In this document: piece after piece, positions 53,656-61,930 of the stretch
Position numbering within the stretch: the first letter of the stretch is position 1
How the letters are laid out: every line of letters starts with the position of its first letter
Source of the DNA: Desulfarculus sp.
Lineage (GTDB): Bacteria; Desulfobacterota; Desulfarculia; Desulfarculales; Desulfarculaceae
Length of the DNA stretch: 64,000 nucleotides
Direction: 5' to 3'
Assembly: GCA_003605055.1 (NCBI GenBank)
Contig: QZKP01000057.1
Span: 19,713 to 83,712, forward strand
Notes under the pieces: model-generated
Seen by the model: the letters and a program-made list of their open reading frames with translations, nothing else
Told to the model about the DNA's origin: nothing
Database searches by the model: none
Translations under genes and position numbers: made by a program

Positions 53656-54291
53656 CTACTTGCGCTTTTTGCGCACCACCTTGATGGATTTCACGATGGC
53701 GGACACCTCGCCGGCGTACCGGTCGAAGGTGGCGGCGGCGTCGCACAGGAACACCATGCCATAGGCCATCTTGGGGCGCTGGGGGACGAAGAAATAGTAC
53801 ACCTTCATGCGCTGGCCCAGCCTGGTCTCCACGTCCTGCAACAGGCAGGGCACGCCGTCGATCTTGAGCTTAGACATGCCCTTGCTGGCGGCCTTGAGCC
53901 TGCCAGTCTTTATGCCCCACTGCACCCTTTCCTGGTTGGTCTTGTACATCTCCTGGCGGTTCAGCTTCACCGGCGAGGTCATGCCCGAGAACACCAGCCG
54001 TATGGGCTTGTTTCCGGCGGGGCGCATGAACCCGGCCAGGAAGGGAATGGACTTTTCGCTGAACTGATTGGGGTCCGCGCTCTGGGAGGCCTCGGCCAGC
54101 TCCCGGCCGCCGCTGACCATGGTCTTTTTCCACTCTTCCAGCGCCGCCTTGGGCATGCGGGTCCACTTGGCGGGCAGGGACAGCTTGAATATGCCCGCGC
54201 GATGGACGGCGGACTTGGCCTGGCCCAAGGCGGGCAGGGCTGCCAGCAGGGCGCTGGCCAGGCAGAGGATAAGGGCCGTACGCCGGAGCAT
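53656..54291 (-). CDS. Exported protein of unknown function
   Basis: A 211-residue protein with a clear signal peptide (RRTALILCLASALLAALPALGQA, cleavage near residue 24). The mature part resembles small exported proteins with a PsbP/DUF1795-like alpha-beta fold (FKLSLPAKWTRMPK near the N-terminus, VYYFFVPQRPKMAYGMVFLCDAA later), but this is a weak impression. The C-terminus is basic (VVRKKRK). It is transcribed toward the repeat region, separate from typA. Confidence 0.7.
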   Translation of the reverse strand: MLRRTALILCLASALLAALPALGQAKSAVHRAGIFKLSLPAKWTRMPKAALEEWKKTMVSGGRELAEASQSADPNQFSEKSIPFLAGFMRPAGNKPIRLVFSGMTSPVKLNRQEMYKTNQERVQWGIKTGRLKAASKGMSKLKIDGVPCLLQDVETRLGQRMKVYYFFVPQRPKMAYGMVFLCDAAATFDRYAGEVSAIVKSIKVVRKKRK

Positions 54292-54396
54292 GTTGGGGTT
54301 CCCTGTTCCAATAATTCCGGGGCCGGGCCGCGGCGCCCGCCTGCCGCCTAGGCATATTACCAGACCAAGGGCGGGTCAAAATGATTCCCGGCGGAG

Positions 54397-54412
54397 CCGG
54401 CTCCAGAGCCGG
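54397..54412 (-). terminator. Hairpin after typA
   Basis: CCGGCTC (54397-54403) / GAGCCGG (54406-54412), 8 bp after the typA stop on the minus strand. It is followed by a GC-rich stretch and only a short TTTT, so it is a modest terminator. Confidence 0.45.
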
Positions 54413-54419
54413 CCCGGGC

Positions 54420-56243
54420 CTATACGTTCTTGCGCGCCCCGCCCAGCTTCATGCTCGCCTTCTTGCGCAGGCGGATGGACAGCGGCGTCACCTCCACCAG
54501 CTCGTCGTCGTTGATGTACTCCATGGCCTGCTCCAGGGTGAAGCGCCGGGGCGGGATCAGGCGCAGGGCCTCGTCCGCGCCCGAGGCCCGCATGTTGGTC
54601 AGCTTCTTCTCCTTGGTGATGTTGACCGCGATGTCCTCGGTGCGCGAGTTCTGGCCCACGATGAGGCCGGGGTAGGCCGGCTCGCCCGGCTCCACGAAGA
54701 TGGCCCCCCGGGGCTGCAGGTGATAGATGGCGTAGGTCACGGCCTTGCCCGCGCGGTCGCTGACCAACGAGCCGTTGGTGCGGCCGGGTATCTCTCCGGC
54801 ATGAGGGGTGTAGCCGACGATCAGGGTGGTCAAAAAGCCGGTGCCCCGGGTGTCGGTGAGGAACTGGGAGCGGTAGCCGATGAGCCCCCGGGTGGGTATC
54901 TCGAACTCTATGCGCACCCGGCCCAGCCCGTTGTTTATCATGCGGGTCATCTTGCCGCGCCGGGCCGAGATCTTCTCCGTGACCACCCCCACGTACTCGT
55001 CGGGCACGTCCACCACGGCCAGCTCCAGGGGCTCCCACAGCGCCCCCTCCTGCTCCCGGGTGATGACCCGCGGCTTGGACAGGGACAGCTCGAAGCCCTC
55101 CCGGCGCATCATCTCCACCAGCACCGCCAGTTGCAGCTCGCCCCGGGCGCTGACCTTGAAGGAATCGGTGGTCTGGCCGGGCTCCACCCGGATGGAGACG
55201 TTGTACAGGGTCTCCTTCTCCAGGCGGGCCTTGATCTGCCGCGAGGTGACCAGGCGTCCCTCCCGGCCGGCCAGGGGCGAGGTGTTGATGGAGAAGTCCA
55301 TGGACATGGTGGGCTCTTCCACGCTGATGGCCGGCAGGGGCCGGGGGTCCTCAGGGTCGGCCAGGGTGTCGCCGATGAAGGCCTCGGCCACCCCGGCCAC
55401 GGCCGCGATGTCCCCGGCCTCTATCTCCGGCGCCGCCACCCGCTCCAGGCCCTGGTAGGTGTAGACCTGGCTCAGCCCGAAGCGGCCGGCGGGCTGGCCC
55501 TTTTTCATCAACAGCGCCTGGCCGCCGGCCCGCAGCCGCCCGCCCACGATCTTGCCCACCGCGATGCGGCCCACGTAGTCCGAGTAGTCCAGGTTGGTCA
55601 CCAAAAATTGCAGGGGCGCGGCCGGGTCGTAGCTGGGGGCCGGGATGTGGGCCAGGATGGCCTCGAACAGGGGTTGCAGGTCCCGGCCTTGGCCGTCGGG
55701 CTCGGTGAGGGCGATGCCCGCCCGGGCGTTGGTGTAGAGGATGGGGAACTCCAACTGATCCTCGTTGGCGTCCAGGTCTATGAGCAGGTCGTAGAGCTCA
55801 TCTACCACTTCGGCGATGCGCCGGTCGGGCCGGTCGATCTTGTTGATCACCGCGATCAGGGGCAGGCCCTTGGCCAGGGACTTGGAGAGCACGAAGCGGG
55901 TCTGGGGCAGCGGCCCCTCGCTGGCGTCCACCAAGAGTAGCACCCCGTCCACCATGTTCAGGGTCCGCTCCACCTCGCCGCCGAAGTCGGCGTGGCCGGG
56001 GGTGTCCACGATGTTGAGCTTGACCCCCTTGTAGTTCAGGGAGGTGTTCTTGGCCATGATGGTGATGCCCTTTTCCCGCTCCAGGTCCAGGGAGTCCATC
56101 ACCCGCTCGGCCACCTGCTCGTTTTCCCGGAAGGTCCCGCTCTGCCAGAGCATGGCGTCCACCAGGGTGGTCTTGCCGTGGTCCACGTGGGCCACGATGG
56201 CCAGGTTGCGCAGGTCGCTGCGGGTTATCAAGTTTGCGGTCAT
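54420..56243 (-). CDS. typA: Translational GTPase TypA/BipA
   Basis: A 607-residue protein of TypA length. GTPase motifs are [10 protein letters not shown] (P-loop), [20 protein letters not shown] and a later SA-like position. The C-terminal TypA-specific domain ends [12 protein letters not shown]. It is a ribosome-associated GTPase of stress and cold adaptation. Translation starts at ATG 56243 ([21 protein letters not shown]). There is no clear ribosome-binding site, and a T-rich stretch precedes the start. Confidence 0.96.
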   Translation of the reverse strand: MTANLITRSDLRNLAIVAHVDHGKTTLVDAMLWQSGTFRENEQVAERVMDSLDLEREKGITIMAKNTSLNYKGVKLNIVDTPGHADFGGEVERTLNMVDGVLLLVDASEGPLPQTRFVLSKSLAKGLPLIAVINKIDRPDRRIAEVVDELYDLLIDLDANEDQLEFPILYTNARAGIALTEPDGQGRDLQPLFEAILAHIPAPSYDPAAPLQFLVTNLDYSDYVGRIAVGKIVGGRLRAGGQALLMKKGQPAGRFGLSQVYTYQGLERVAAPEIEAGDIAAVAGVAEAFIGDTLADPEDPRPLPAISVEEPTMSMDFSINTSPLAGREGRLVTSRQIKARLEKETLYNVSIRVEPGQTTDSFKVSARGELQLAVLVEMMRREGFELSLSKPRVITREQEGALWEPLELAVVDVPDEYVGVVTEKISARRGKMTRMINNGLGRVRIEFEIPTRGLIGYRSQFLTDTRGTGFLTTLIVGYTPHAGEIPGRTNGSLVSDRAGKAVTYAIYHLQPRGAIFVEPGEPAYPGLIVGQNSRTEDIAVNITKEKKLTNMRASGADEALRLIPPRRFTLEQAMEYINDDELVEVTPLSIRLRKKASMKLGGARKNV

Positions 56244-56453
56244 GGCATAAAAAAAGGCGGCAGGCCGAGGCAACTCCGCCGATCCTCCAGCAATTTTAAG
56301 ATTGGGTGGCGCTTGGCTTCACCCAATAGATATCACAACAATCGCCTCCGCGCCCCTGGCACGCGGGGCCGGGCGGCGCAACAAAGTGGAGTTGGTTGGG
56401 TTACGGAGCGTTCGTCCCCTGACCCCACCTGCACTAACGATAAAGCCGCCGGC

Positions 56454-57386
56454 CTACAGGCTGGGCATGCCGGTCCGGCCCGAGGCGAAGAGGTTCTCCT
56501 GCATGCTCGCCACCTCCGGCGGCAGCAGGTTCAGCGCCGGCCGGGGCAGGGCGAAGGCCGCCCGGTGCGCGGCCGGGGTGTAGTAGCGCAGCCCCCCCAG
56601 CTCGGCCACCCGGCCGGGCTCGGGCGGGCTCAGGGGGAAGGGCCCCAGGCTGGCCAGGGCGAAGCCCATGACCCCGGAGTTGTAGGTGGGCACCGAGGCC
56701 GTGTAATAGCAGGCGAAGTCGAAAAGCCTTTCCAGCACCGCGAAGGTGCCCCGGATCAGTTCCGGGAAGAGGAAGTAGCTCTCGGCCAGAACCGCGGCCA
56801 CCCCCCCGGGGCGCAGGGCCTTTTTCAGGCTGGCGTAGAACTCGGGGTTGAACAGGCCCCGGGCCGGGCCCTGGGGATCGGAGCTGTCAACCAGCACCGC
56901 GTCGTAGGCCTCTTGCGCGCCGGCCAGGAACTCCACCCCGTCGCCGATGTGCACCCTCACCCGCGGGTCGTCGAAGCCCGCGGCCAGGCCGGGCAGGAAG
57001 CGCCGGCAGGCCGCGATCACCTCGGCGTCTATCTCGCAGAGGTCCACCCGCTCCAGGCCCGGGTGCTTGAGCACCTCGCGCAGGGCGCCGCCGTCCCCGC
57101 CGCCGATGATCAGCACCCGCTGGGGCGCCAGGTGGGTGAGCAGGGGCACGTGCACCAGCATCTCGTGGTAGCCGGCCTCGTCGAACTCCGCGGTCTGGAT
57201 GACGCCGTCCAGGATCAGCACCCGGCCCAGGGGCCCGGCCTGCACCACGGCCAATTCCTGGAACGGCGTTTTGACCTGGTGCAGCACCTTCTCCACGCCC
57301 AGGGCCAGGCCCAGGGCGCCGTTCAGCTCAGGCGGCTCTAGGAATACCTGCCCGTCGCAAGGACGGGGCAACTGGCTGGGCTTCAC
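56454..57386 (-). CDS. speE: Spermidine synthase (polyamine aminopropyltransferase)
   Basis: A 310-residue SpeE. VEKVLHQVKTPFQELAV, the SAM-type fold RVLIIGGGDGGALREVLKHPGLERVDLCEID (split here by eye), and DAVLVDSSDPQGPA with the catalytic Asp are all present. It transfers aminopropyl from decarboxylated SAM to putrescine. The start is GTG 57386, with CAGGAG 6 nt before it. It lies 70 bp after speD on the same strand, so the two form a spermidine operon. Confidence 0.95.
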   Translation of the reverse strand: MKPSQLPRPCDGQVFLEPPELNGALGLALGVEKVLHQVKTPFQELAVVQAGPLGRVLILDGVIQTAEFDEAGYHEMLVHVPLLTHLAPQRVLIIGGGDGGALREVLKHPGLERVDLCEIDAEVIAACRRFLPGLAAGFDDPRVRVHIGDGVEFLAGAQEAYDAVLVDSSDPQGPARGLFNPEFYASLKKALRPGGVAAVLAESYFLFPELIRGTFAVLERLFDFACYYTASVPTYNSGVMGFALASLGPFPLSPPEPGRVAELGGLRYYTPAAHRAAFALPRPALNLLPPEVASMQENLFASGRTGMPSL

Positions 57387-57456
57387 GTTTGCTCCTGAAG
57401 AGGGTTTGGCGGGTGTCGCCCGGCCGGACACGGGCCGGGACGCGAGTGCCGCCGGA

Positions 57457-57867
57457 TCAGGTCTCGGCCGGCCGCAGGGCCGCGGCCGCTGGCTTGTGCT
57501 GGATCAGCTCCGGCGGCAGGTCCAGCAGGCCGCGGGAGAGCATCATCTTCTGCATGGCCCCGGCCCGGAAACCCCGGCGCAGGGACTCGGCGGCCGCGTG
57601 CATGTCAATGCAGTCGCCGCAGGTGAAGATGTCCAGGGCCGCGTAGCCGTACTCGGGCCAGGTGTGGATGGAAAAGTGCGACTCGCTGATGATGATCACG
57701 CCGCTGACGCCCTGGGGCGCGAACTGGTGGAAGAAGGGCTGGATCAAGGTGGCGCCCGAGGCCTCCACGGCCCGGGTCATGACCTGGGATACGTGTCGGG
57801 GGTCGTCCAAGAGGGCCGCCGGGCAGTGGTAAAGCTCCAGGATGAGGTGGCTACCGAGGGATTTCAT
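57457..57867 (-). CDS. speD: S-adenosylmethionine decarboxylase proenzyme
   Basis: A 136-residue prokaryotic-type SpeD. The self-cleavage site is Glu62-Ser63 in ISESHFSIHTWPE, which generates the pyruvoyl cofactor. His68 and Cys in FTCGDC are the usual catalytic residues. It makes decarboxylated SAM for SpeE. ATG 57867 follows GGGGAGGATAGCC. The 5' leader contains two hairpins and a short upstream ORF, described separately. Confidence 0.95.
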   Translation of the reverse strand: MKSLGSHLILELYHCPAALLDDPRHVSQVMTRAVEASGATLIQPFFHQFAPQGVSGVIIISESHFSIHTWPEYGYAALDIFTCGDCIDMHAAAESLRRGFRAGAMQKMMLSRGLLDLPPELIQHKPAAAALRPAET

Positions 57868-57905
57868 GGCTATCCTCCCCCACGGCGCCCGGCCTGAACG
57901 CAGCC

Positions 57906-57962
57906 GCCGGCCAAACCCAGGGGGCCGGCCGTCGGACGCATGCCGGGTCATCCAGCGGCATG
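57906..57962 (-). promoter_or_regulatory. Two hairpins in the speD leader
   Basis: On the minus strand, CATGCCG (57956-57962) pairs with CGGCATG (57939-57945), and GGCCGGC/GCCGGCC (57923-57929 / 57906-57912) forms a second stem ending 38 nt before the speD start. Both are perfect 7-bp stems with 10-nt loops. They lie between the leader ORF stop and speD, where attenuator structures usually sit. Confidence 0.55.
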
Positions 57963-57966
57963 GGAA

Positions 57967-58035
57967 TTATGAAAAGCTGATCAACCCCGCCCCTCCCGGC
58001 GCCGCTTGGCGGGCCGGGCGGCGGGGCCGCCCCAT
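57967..58035 (-). CDS. Candidate leader peptide of speD (22 aa)
   Basis: ATG 58035 is preceded by AATAAGGAGGTCCCC, one of the best ribosome-binding sites in the window. The peptide begins MGRPRRPARQAAPGG and ends LISFS. The Arg/Pro-rich start may make ribosomes stall, and Arg is the metabolic precursor of putrescine. The stop is 100 nt before the speD start, with two hairpins in between. This organisation is like known leader peptides that sense polyamine-pathway metabolites (SpeFL in enterobacteria). Translation and regulation are inferred. Confidence 0.5.
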   Translation of the reverse strand: MGRPRRPARQAAPGGAGLISFS

Positions 58036-58248
58036 GGGGACCTCCTTATTGGTAAAAAGGCCCTGACACCGCAGCCTTAGCTTGTTCGCCCCCTTGCCGG
58101 CAGCAAGGCCTGGCCAGGCAGGGAACGTGAGTGACGGCTGATCTCGCGGTGAGGGAATTAATTACACTTTTGGGGGGCCCCAGTCAAGTGCCCATGTGGC
58201 TCGGCTATGGCCCACAAATGGGGTCTGACATTTAACCGTCTGAACAAC
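58036..58248. other. Divergent speD / IHF intergenic region
   Basis: Promoter-bearing gap between the speD leader ORF and the IHF-like gene. The AT-richer spots near 58056 (TTGGTAAAAAGG) and 58155 (GAATTAATTACAC) are candidate minus-strand promoter positions. No ORF or strong palindrome was found here. Confidence 0.35.
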
Positions 58249-58278
58249 TTGACTTATTGCCGGCGCAGGGCCTAGTAT
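58249..58278 (+). promoter_or_regulatory. Candidate sigma-70 promoter of the IHF/HU gene
   Basis: TTGACT (58249-58254), an 18-nt spacer and TAGTAT (58273-58278), about 39 bp before the start codon. Both hexamers are near consensus. Confidence 0.5.
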
Positions 58279-58316
58279 TAATTATCCTAAAGACCATATT
58301 TAGGGAGTCGCGAGCA

Positions 58317-58685
58317 ATGACCTTGACCAAAGCGGACATTGTGGCACAGGTGTATGCCCAGGGGCAACTGACCAAGGCCGAGGCTGCCACGGCGGTGGAG
58401 ACGGGGCTGGGGCTGATCAAAAACGCCTTGGCCCTGGGCGACGAGGTTCTGGTCAGCGGCTTCGGCAAATGGTCGGTGCGACACAAGGCCGAGCGCCGGG
58501 GGCGCAACCCCCAGACCGGCGATCCCCTGATCCTGCCGCCGCGCAAGGTGGTGACCTTCCGCCCCTCGCGGGTGCTCAAGGCCAAGGTGCAGGCTCAGGG
58601 CGCGGGCGGCGAGGGCAGCTCCAACAACGCCTCCCCGCCGGCCAAGAAGCCGGGCGACAAGCTCATCCGCCCCGGCTACTTCTAG
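58317..58685 (+). CDS. HU/IHF-family DNA-binding protein (IHF alpha-like)
   Basis: A 122-residue protein. Residues 1-90 are the HU/IHF fold (TLTKADIVAQVYAQGQLTKAEA; LISGFG-like VLVSGFGKWSVRHKAERRGRNPQTG, with the DNA-bending arm residues RRGRNPQTGDPLILPPRKVVTFRPS). The R-G-R-N-P-Q-T-G box is typical. A C-terminal ~30-residue extension rich in Gly, Ser, Asn, Pro is unusual for IHF. It starts at ATG 58317. It bends DNA for transcription or recombination, including sigma-54 promoters. It lies 24 bp before the phosphoesterase gene. Confidence 0.9.
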   Translation: MTLTKADIVAQVYAQGQLTKAEAATAVETGLGLIKNALALGDEVLVSGFGKWSVRHKAERRGRNPQTGDPLILPPRKVVTFRPSRVLKAKVQAQGAGGEGSSNNASPPAKKPGDKLIRPGYF

Positions 58686-58709
58686 CCCGCGCGCCGCTCA
58701 GGGTCCCCG

Positions 58710-59423
58710 GTGGCGCGACTGGCCGTACTCAGCGACCTGCACGCCAACCTCACCGCCCTGCAGGCGGTGCTGGAGGACCTGGAGCGCCGGGGCCTCACCC
58801 AGGTGCTGGTGCTGGGCGACCTGGTGGGCTACCTCACCCGGCCCAACCAGGTGGTGGCCCTGGTTGAGAAGCGGGGCTGGCCCTGCCTGGCCGGCAACTA
58901 CGACCAGGCGGTGCTGGCCGGCGGCGAGGCCGGCATCGAGCAATTCCTCAAACCTGGCATCGGCCCGGAGCCCCGGGCCGTTTTTTCTTGGACCGAGCGG
59001 CGGGTGAACCAAGCCACCCGCGCCTTCCTGGCCGGCCTGCCCGGCCAACTGTCCTTGGAGCTTGACGGCTGTGGGCTGCTGGCCGTGCACGGCAGCCCGG
59101 CCAGCGTGCGCCAGTACGTGCACGCCGACCACCCGCAGGACGAGTTGGAGGCCTGGCTGGAGCAGGCCGGGGCCCAGGTGCTCTGCCTGGGCCACACCCA
59201 CGTGCCCTTCGTGCGCTCTGTGTCCGGCGGCCTGGTGGTCAACCCCGGCAGCGTGGGCAAGTCCAAAGACGGCGACCCCAGCGCCTCCTACGCCCTCATC
59301 GAGCTGGGTCGTAGACCCCGGGCCCAGATCGTGCGCCTGGGCTGGGACCTGGAGGAAGAGGCCCGCCTTCTCAGGGAGGCCGGTCTGGGCGCGCGGGTGG
59401 ATCGCCTGCGCCAGGGGGTCTGA
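58710..59423 (+). CDS. Metallophosphoesterase, YfcE-like family
   Basis: A 237-residue calcineurin-like phosphoesterase. Metal motifs: SDLHANLTAL (DxH), GDLVGY (GD-x2-G), GNYD (GNHD variant with Tyr), VHGSP and GHTHVPF (GHTH). The GNYD variant still offers Asn and Asp ligands. Family members hydrolyse phosphodiesters such as bis-pNPP or 2',3'-cAMP; the physiological substrate is unclear. The start is GTG 58710. It probably shares an operon with the IHF-like gene. Confidence 0.88.
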   Translation: MARLAVLSDLHANLTALQAVLEDLERRGLTQVLVLGDLVGYLTRPNQVVALVEKRGWPCLAGNYDQAVLAGGEAGIEQFLKPGIGPEPRAVFSWTERRVNQATRAFLAGLPGQLSLELDGCGLLAVHGSPASVRQYVHADHPQDELEAWLEQAGAQVLCLGHTHVPFVRSVSGGLVVNPGSVGKSKDGDPSASYALIELGRRPRAQIVRLGWDLEEEARLLREAGLGARVDRLRQGV

Positions 59424-59539
59424 AAGAAATTATTTACTTTTATTGACTTTGCCTAGTTATTGTAATAAGTTATTCTCGTCTAAAATGCTGGGGGGCCAGC
59501 CAGAAATCTGTCGGCGAATTTTTATTACAAAACACGAGG

Positions 59540-59588
59540 AAATTTCCCAGGAAATTTATCCTTGACAGGAGTTTACATTTATATAAAC
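59540..59588 (+). promoter_or_regulatory. Promoter/operator of the TAC operon
   Basis: An 18-bp perfect palindrome AAATTTCC-CA-GGAAATTT (59540-59557) is followed by TTGACA (59562-59567) and a second inverted repeat GTTTA (59571-59575) / TAAAC (59584-59588) overlapping the likely -10 (TATAAA). HigA-type antitoxins usually bind such repeats at their own promoter, so this is the likely autoregulatory site. Confidence 0.6.
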
Positions 59589-59595
59589 ATTAGAG

Positions 59596-60006
59596 GTGAA
59601 TTTGATATCATATAAATACAAGCGGAAAGAGGGCACCAAATTTGCCGTTGAGTACGCCAAGCTCGCAAATGGCTCCTTACCAGCGAAGGAGTTCATTGAT
59701 GGGTTGGCTGCTCTCGAACGGACACGAATAGATGCTTTAATAAAAAGATTTCACGAAACGGGCGTAATTCAGAACAGAGAACAAATGAAAAACCTGAAAG
59801 GGAACCAGTTTTTTGAATTTAAGCGCTTTAAGACGCGCATATTAGGCTACTACCCTTCGCAACGGCGCGGCTCGATAGTTTTGACCAACGGTTTTGTGAA
59901 AAAGAGCGATGGCACACCTAAAAATCAAATCGATCGTGCCGAGAGAATCCGCGAGGAATACGAAAGGCTGTTGAATAATGCACCAAGAGACCAGAAACGT
60001 CGCTAA
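59596..60006 (+). CDS. higB: HigB-like toxin of a toxin-antitoxin-chaperone operon
   Basis: A 136-residue RelE/HigB-superfamily protein (phage-derived Gp49-like family). The pattern GNQFFEFKRFKTRILGYYP ... GSIVLTNGFVKKSDGTPKNQIDRAERIREEY matches HigB toxins: FKRFKTRI strand, TNGFVKKS strand, then a helix with ERIREEY. Such toxins cleave mRNA on the ribosome. GTG 59596 is the assigned start (AGAGG just upstream); TTG 59602 is possible. The gene has visibly lower GC than its neighbours. Confidence 0.87.
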   Translation: MNLISYKYKRKEGTKFAVEYAKLANGSLPAKEFIDGLAALERTRIDALIKRFHETGVIQNREQMKNLKGNQFFEFKRFKTRILGYYPSQRRGSIVLTNGFVKKSDGTPKNQIDRAERIREEYERLLNNAPRDQKRR

Positions 60007-60400
60007 GGACCAAGAATACGAACGCCTACTCGCACAAGAAGACTTCATCATGGAAGTCACCGAACGTGTATGTGAACTTATGCGTTCTAAAAACATAACT
60101 AGGGCTGAACTAGCAAATAGACTCGGAAAGAGCAAGGGCTTCGTAAGCCAGCTTCTCGGAGGAGGGCGCAACCTAACCCTTCGAACGCTTGCGGATGTTT
60201 TGTTTGCGCTTGAAGCTAAGCCTACTCTCTTCCTTAACGAGGTTATAGAAGAGGCTAATGACGATAACGTCCTGTGGCGTACTGATCCTAACTTTTGGAC
60301 TAGTTGTGGGGCCATATGTCGGCGCCAAGACAAAATGGTAAATACCGAAATCCATAGGGCAGGGGAAGTGGTAAAAAGTGAGCGAATCGCTTCAATGTAA
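59978..60400 (+). CDS. higA: HigA-like antitoxin with helix-turn-helix
   Basis: A 140-residue protein. Residues about 35-75 are an Xre-type HTH (ELANRLGKSKGFVSQLLGGGRNLTLRTLADVLFALE). The 60-residue tail (EEANDDNVLWRTDPNFWTSC...) is longer than in classic HigA and may be the chaperone-addiction region that binds the SecB-like protein. It overlaps the toxin gene by 29 bp and the next gene by 23 bp, so all three are translationally coupled. It should bind the operator palindrome and neutralise HigB. Confidence 0.86.
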   Translation: MHQETRNVAKDQEYERLLAQEDFIMEVTERVCELMRSKNITRAELANRLGKSKGFVSQLLGGGRNLTLRTLADVLFALEAKPTLFLNEVIEEANDDNVLWRTDPNFWTSCGAICRRQDKMVNTEIHRAGEVVKSERIASM

Positions 60401-60959
60401 AGAGGGCTTTGTGCAAAAAAGTAAAACTAAAACAGTGAGATACAAATCACCAGAGCAAAGCAAAGGATTTATTCCTAATGCTGACACCTTGGCCAAAGTT
60501 ATAAAAAAAGTTAATTTACTTGAAATATGCTTGGTAAAGAGTTCATGCGAATTAGGGGATAAATCACATCCCAATGAAGACATAATTAGACAATATAAAA
60601 TTACCGTTGATGTGGTTGAGTCCAAACCTTTAAGTAAAGATTTTTGGGTTATTTGCAATTTGGGATTACGAGATATACCGAATTCGAAAGGGGACGAAAA
60701 ATTTTTTGAGTTGTTCAAAATTGAAGCATCCTTTCAATTGTCTTACAGGTTAAAGAATAGAACAGGAGTTACGAAAAATGATATTTTAAACTTTGGTGTA
60801 ATTAATGGCCCCTATAATGTATGGTCCTTCTGGAGAGAATTCGTTCTGAATATGGCTTTGAGAATGGGTCTGTCGTCTATCGTTGTTCCTCTCAAGCCGC
60901 CGCCCGTACCCCTTAAGCTTGCTATTAAAAAGGCCAAGACCAAACCTATAAAAGAATAA
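60378..60959 (+). CDS. SecB-like chaperone of the TAC system
   Basis: A 193-residue protein with SecB-like features: the strand-rich middle (DIIRQYKITVDVVESKPL, FFELFKIEASFQLSYRL) and the C-terminal segment NVWSFWREFVLNMALRMGLSSIVVPL, which resembles the W-x3-R-E-x-V-x(4)-R-M-G-L-x3-V-P-L of SecB-like proteins in toxin-antitoxin-chaperone operons (Rv1957 type). The order toxin-antitoxin-chaperone is the same as in Mycobacterium. It should stabilise HigA. The gene is AT-rich, unlike the rest of the window. Confidence 0.8.
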   Translation: MSESLQCKEGFVQKSKTKTVRYKSPEQSKGFIPNADTLAKVIKKVNLLEICLVKSSCELGDKSHPNEDIIRQYKITVDVVESKPLSKDFWVICNLGLRDIPNSKGDEKFFELFKIEASFQLSYRLKNRTGVTKNDILNFGVINGPYNVWSFWREFVLNMALRMGLSSIVVPLKPPPVPLKLAIKKAKTKPIKE

Positions 60960-61057
60960 ACTTGATTAGTTCTTGTCCGTTAGAATTGTTTTGGCTCCCA
61001 CGTCGTACCGCCCAGGAACCCAGCCTGCGGTATACTCCCGGCCCAGAGGGAGCCGTC

Positions 61058-61930
61058 TTGCCTGGAGCCATCCTCAGCTATCACACCGGCCTGCAGGCCG
61101 AGGTCAACCTGGCCCTGATCAGCCAGCGGCCCCTGACCCAGGCCGACGCCCAGGCCGTGGCCGCGGCCGCGGCCGTGCTGCTGCCCCTGGTCTGCCGGCC
61201 GGACCTCTACGCCCTGGTGGCGGCCTGCGGCCGGCCGCACTTCCCCCGCCCCGCGGTGCACCTGAGCCTGGACGGCAAGGTGGGCAATTGCCGGCTCTTC
61301 GCCGGCCTGGGCCTGCCCCAGCCCGAGACCCGCGAGTTTGCGGACCTGGAGGCCGCGGCCGCGGCCTGGGAGGCCGGCGAGCCGGGGGTGGCCGCCCTGG
61401 GCGCGCCCCTGGTGGCCAAGGGCGCCGGCGACGGCATGGGCCGCAACGTGTTCCTGGTCCAAAAACCCGGCGAGCTGCGGGCCCTGGCCGGCCGCCTGGA
61501 GACCGGCTGCGCCCGCGGCCCGGCGGGCCTGGTGCTGCAGCGCTACATCCCCGGCGCCGCGGAGATGCGGGTGGTGCTCCTGCACCAGGAGGCCCAGGCC
61601 TACTGGCGCTGGCCCGCGCCGGGCGAGTTCCGGGCCAACCTGAGCCAGGGCGGCGGCTGGAGCGACCAAGGCCCGGCCGAACAGCGCGGGGCCGGCCTGG
61701 CCCTGGCCCGGCGGCTGCAGGCCGCGGCGGGCATAGACGTGGCCGGCGTGGACCTGATCTTCCCGCCCGGCCAGGGGCCGCTGCTGCTGGAGATCAACTT
61801 CTTCTTCGGCCGCAAGGGCCTGGGCGGCAGCCAGGGCTTCCTGCCCCGCTACCTAACGGCGGTACGGGCCTGGCTAAAGGGCCTGGGCCTGGACCCAGCC
61901 CGGGTGAGCCTGGCCGAGGACGACCTGTGA
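61058..61930 (+). CDS. ATP-grasp family protein (RimK-like)
   Basis: A 290-residue protein with ATP-grasp features: RPAVHLSLDGKVGNCRLFAGLGLPQPETREF (preATP-grasp and nucleotide region, split), APLVAKGAGDGMGRNVFLV, LVLQRYIPGAAEMRVVLL and the metal-binding LLLEINFFFGRKGLGG. The start is TTG 61058, because AGAGGGAG sits 7 nt before it; the longer frame enters the AT-rich island. It ligates an acid to an amine or thiol, target unknown. It overlaps the next gene by 4 bp. Confidence 0.82.
   Translation: MPGAILSYHTGLQAEVNLALISQRPLTQADAQAVAAAAAVLLPLVCRPDLYALVAACGRPHFPRPAVHLSLDGKVGNCRLFAGLGLPQPETREFADLEAAAAAWEAGEPGVAALGAPLVAKGAGDGMGRNVFLVQKPGELRALAGRLETGCARGPAGLVLQRYIPGAAEMRVVLLHQEAQAYWRWPAPGEFRANLSQGGGWSDQGPAEQRGAGLALARRLQAAAGIDVAGVDLIFPPGQGPLLLEINFFFGRKGLGGSQGFLPRYLTAVRAWLKGLGLDPARVSLAEDDL

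Noticed and set aside
59424..60960. AT-rich island as a complete integrated element
   Set aside because: No integrase, transposase, direct repeats or tRNA target were seen at its ends, so only acquisition, not a mobile element, is claimed.
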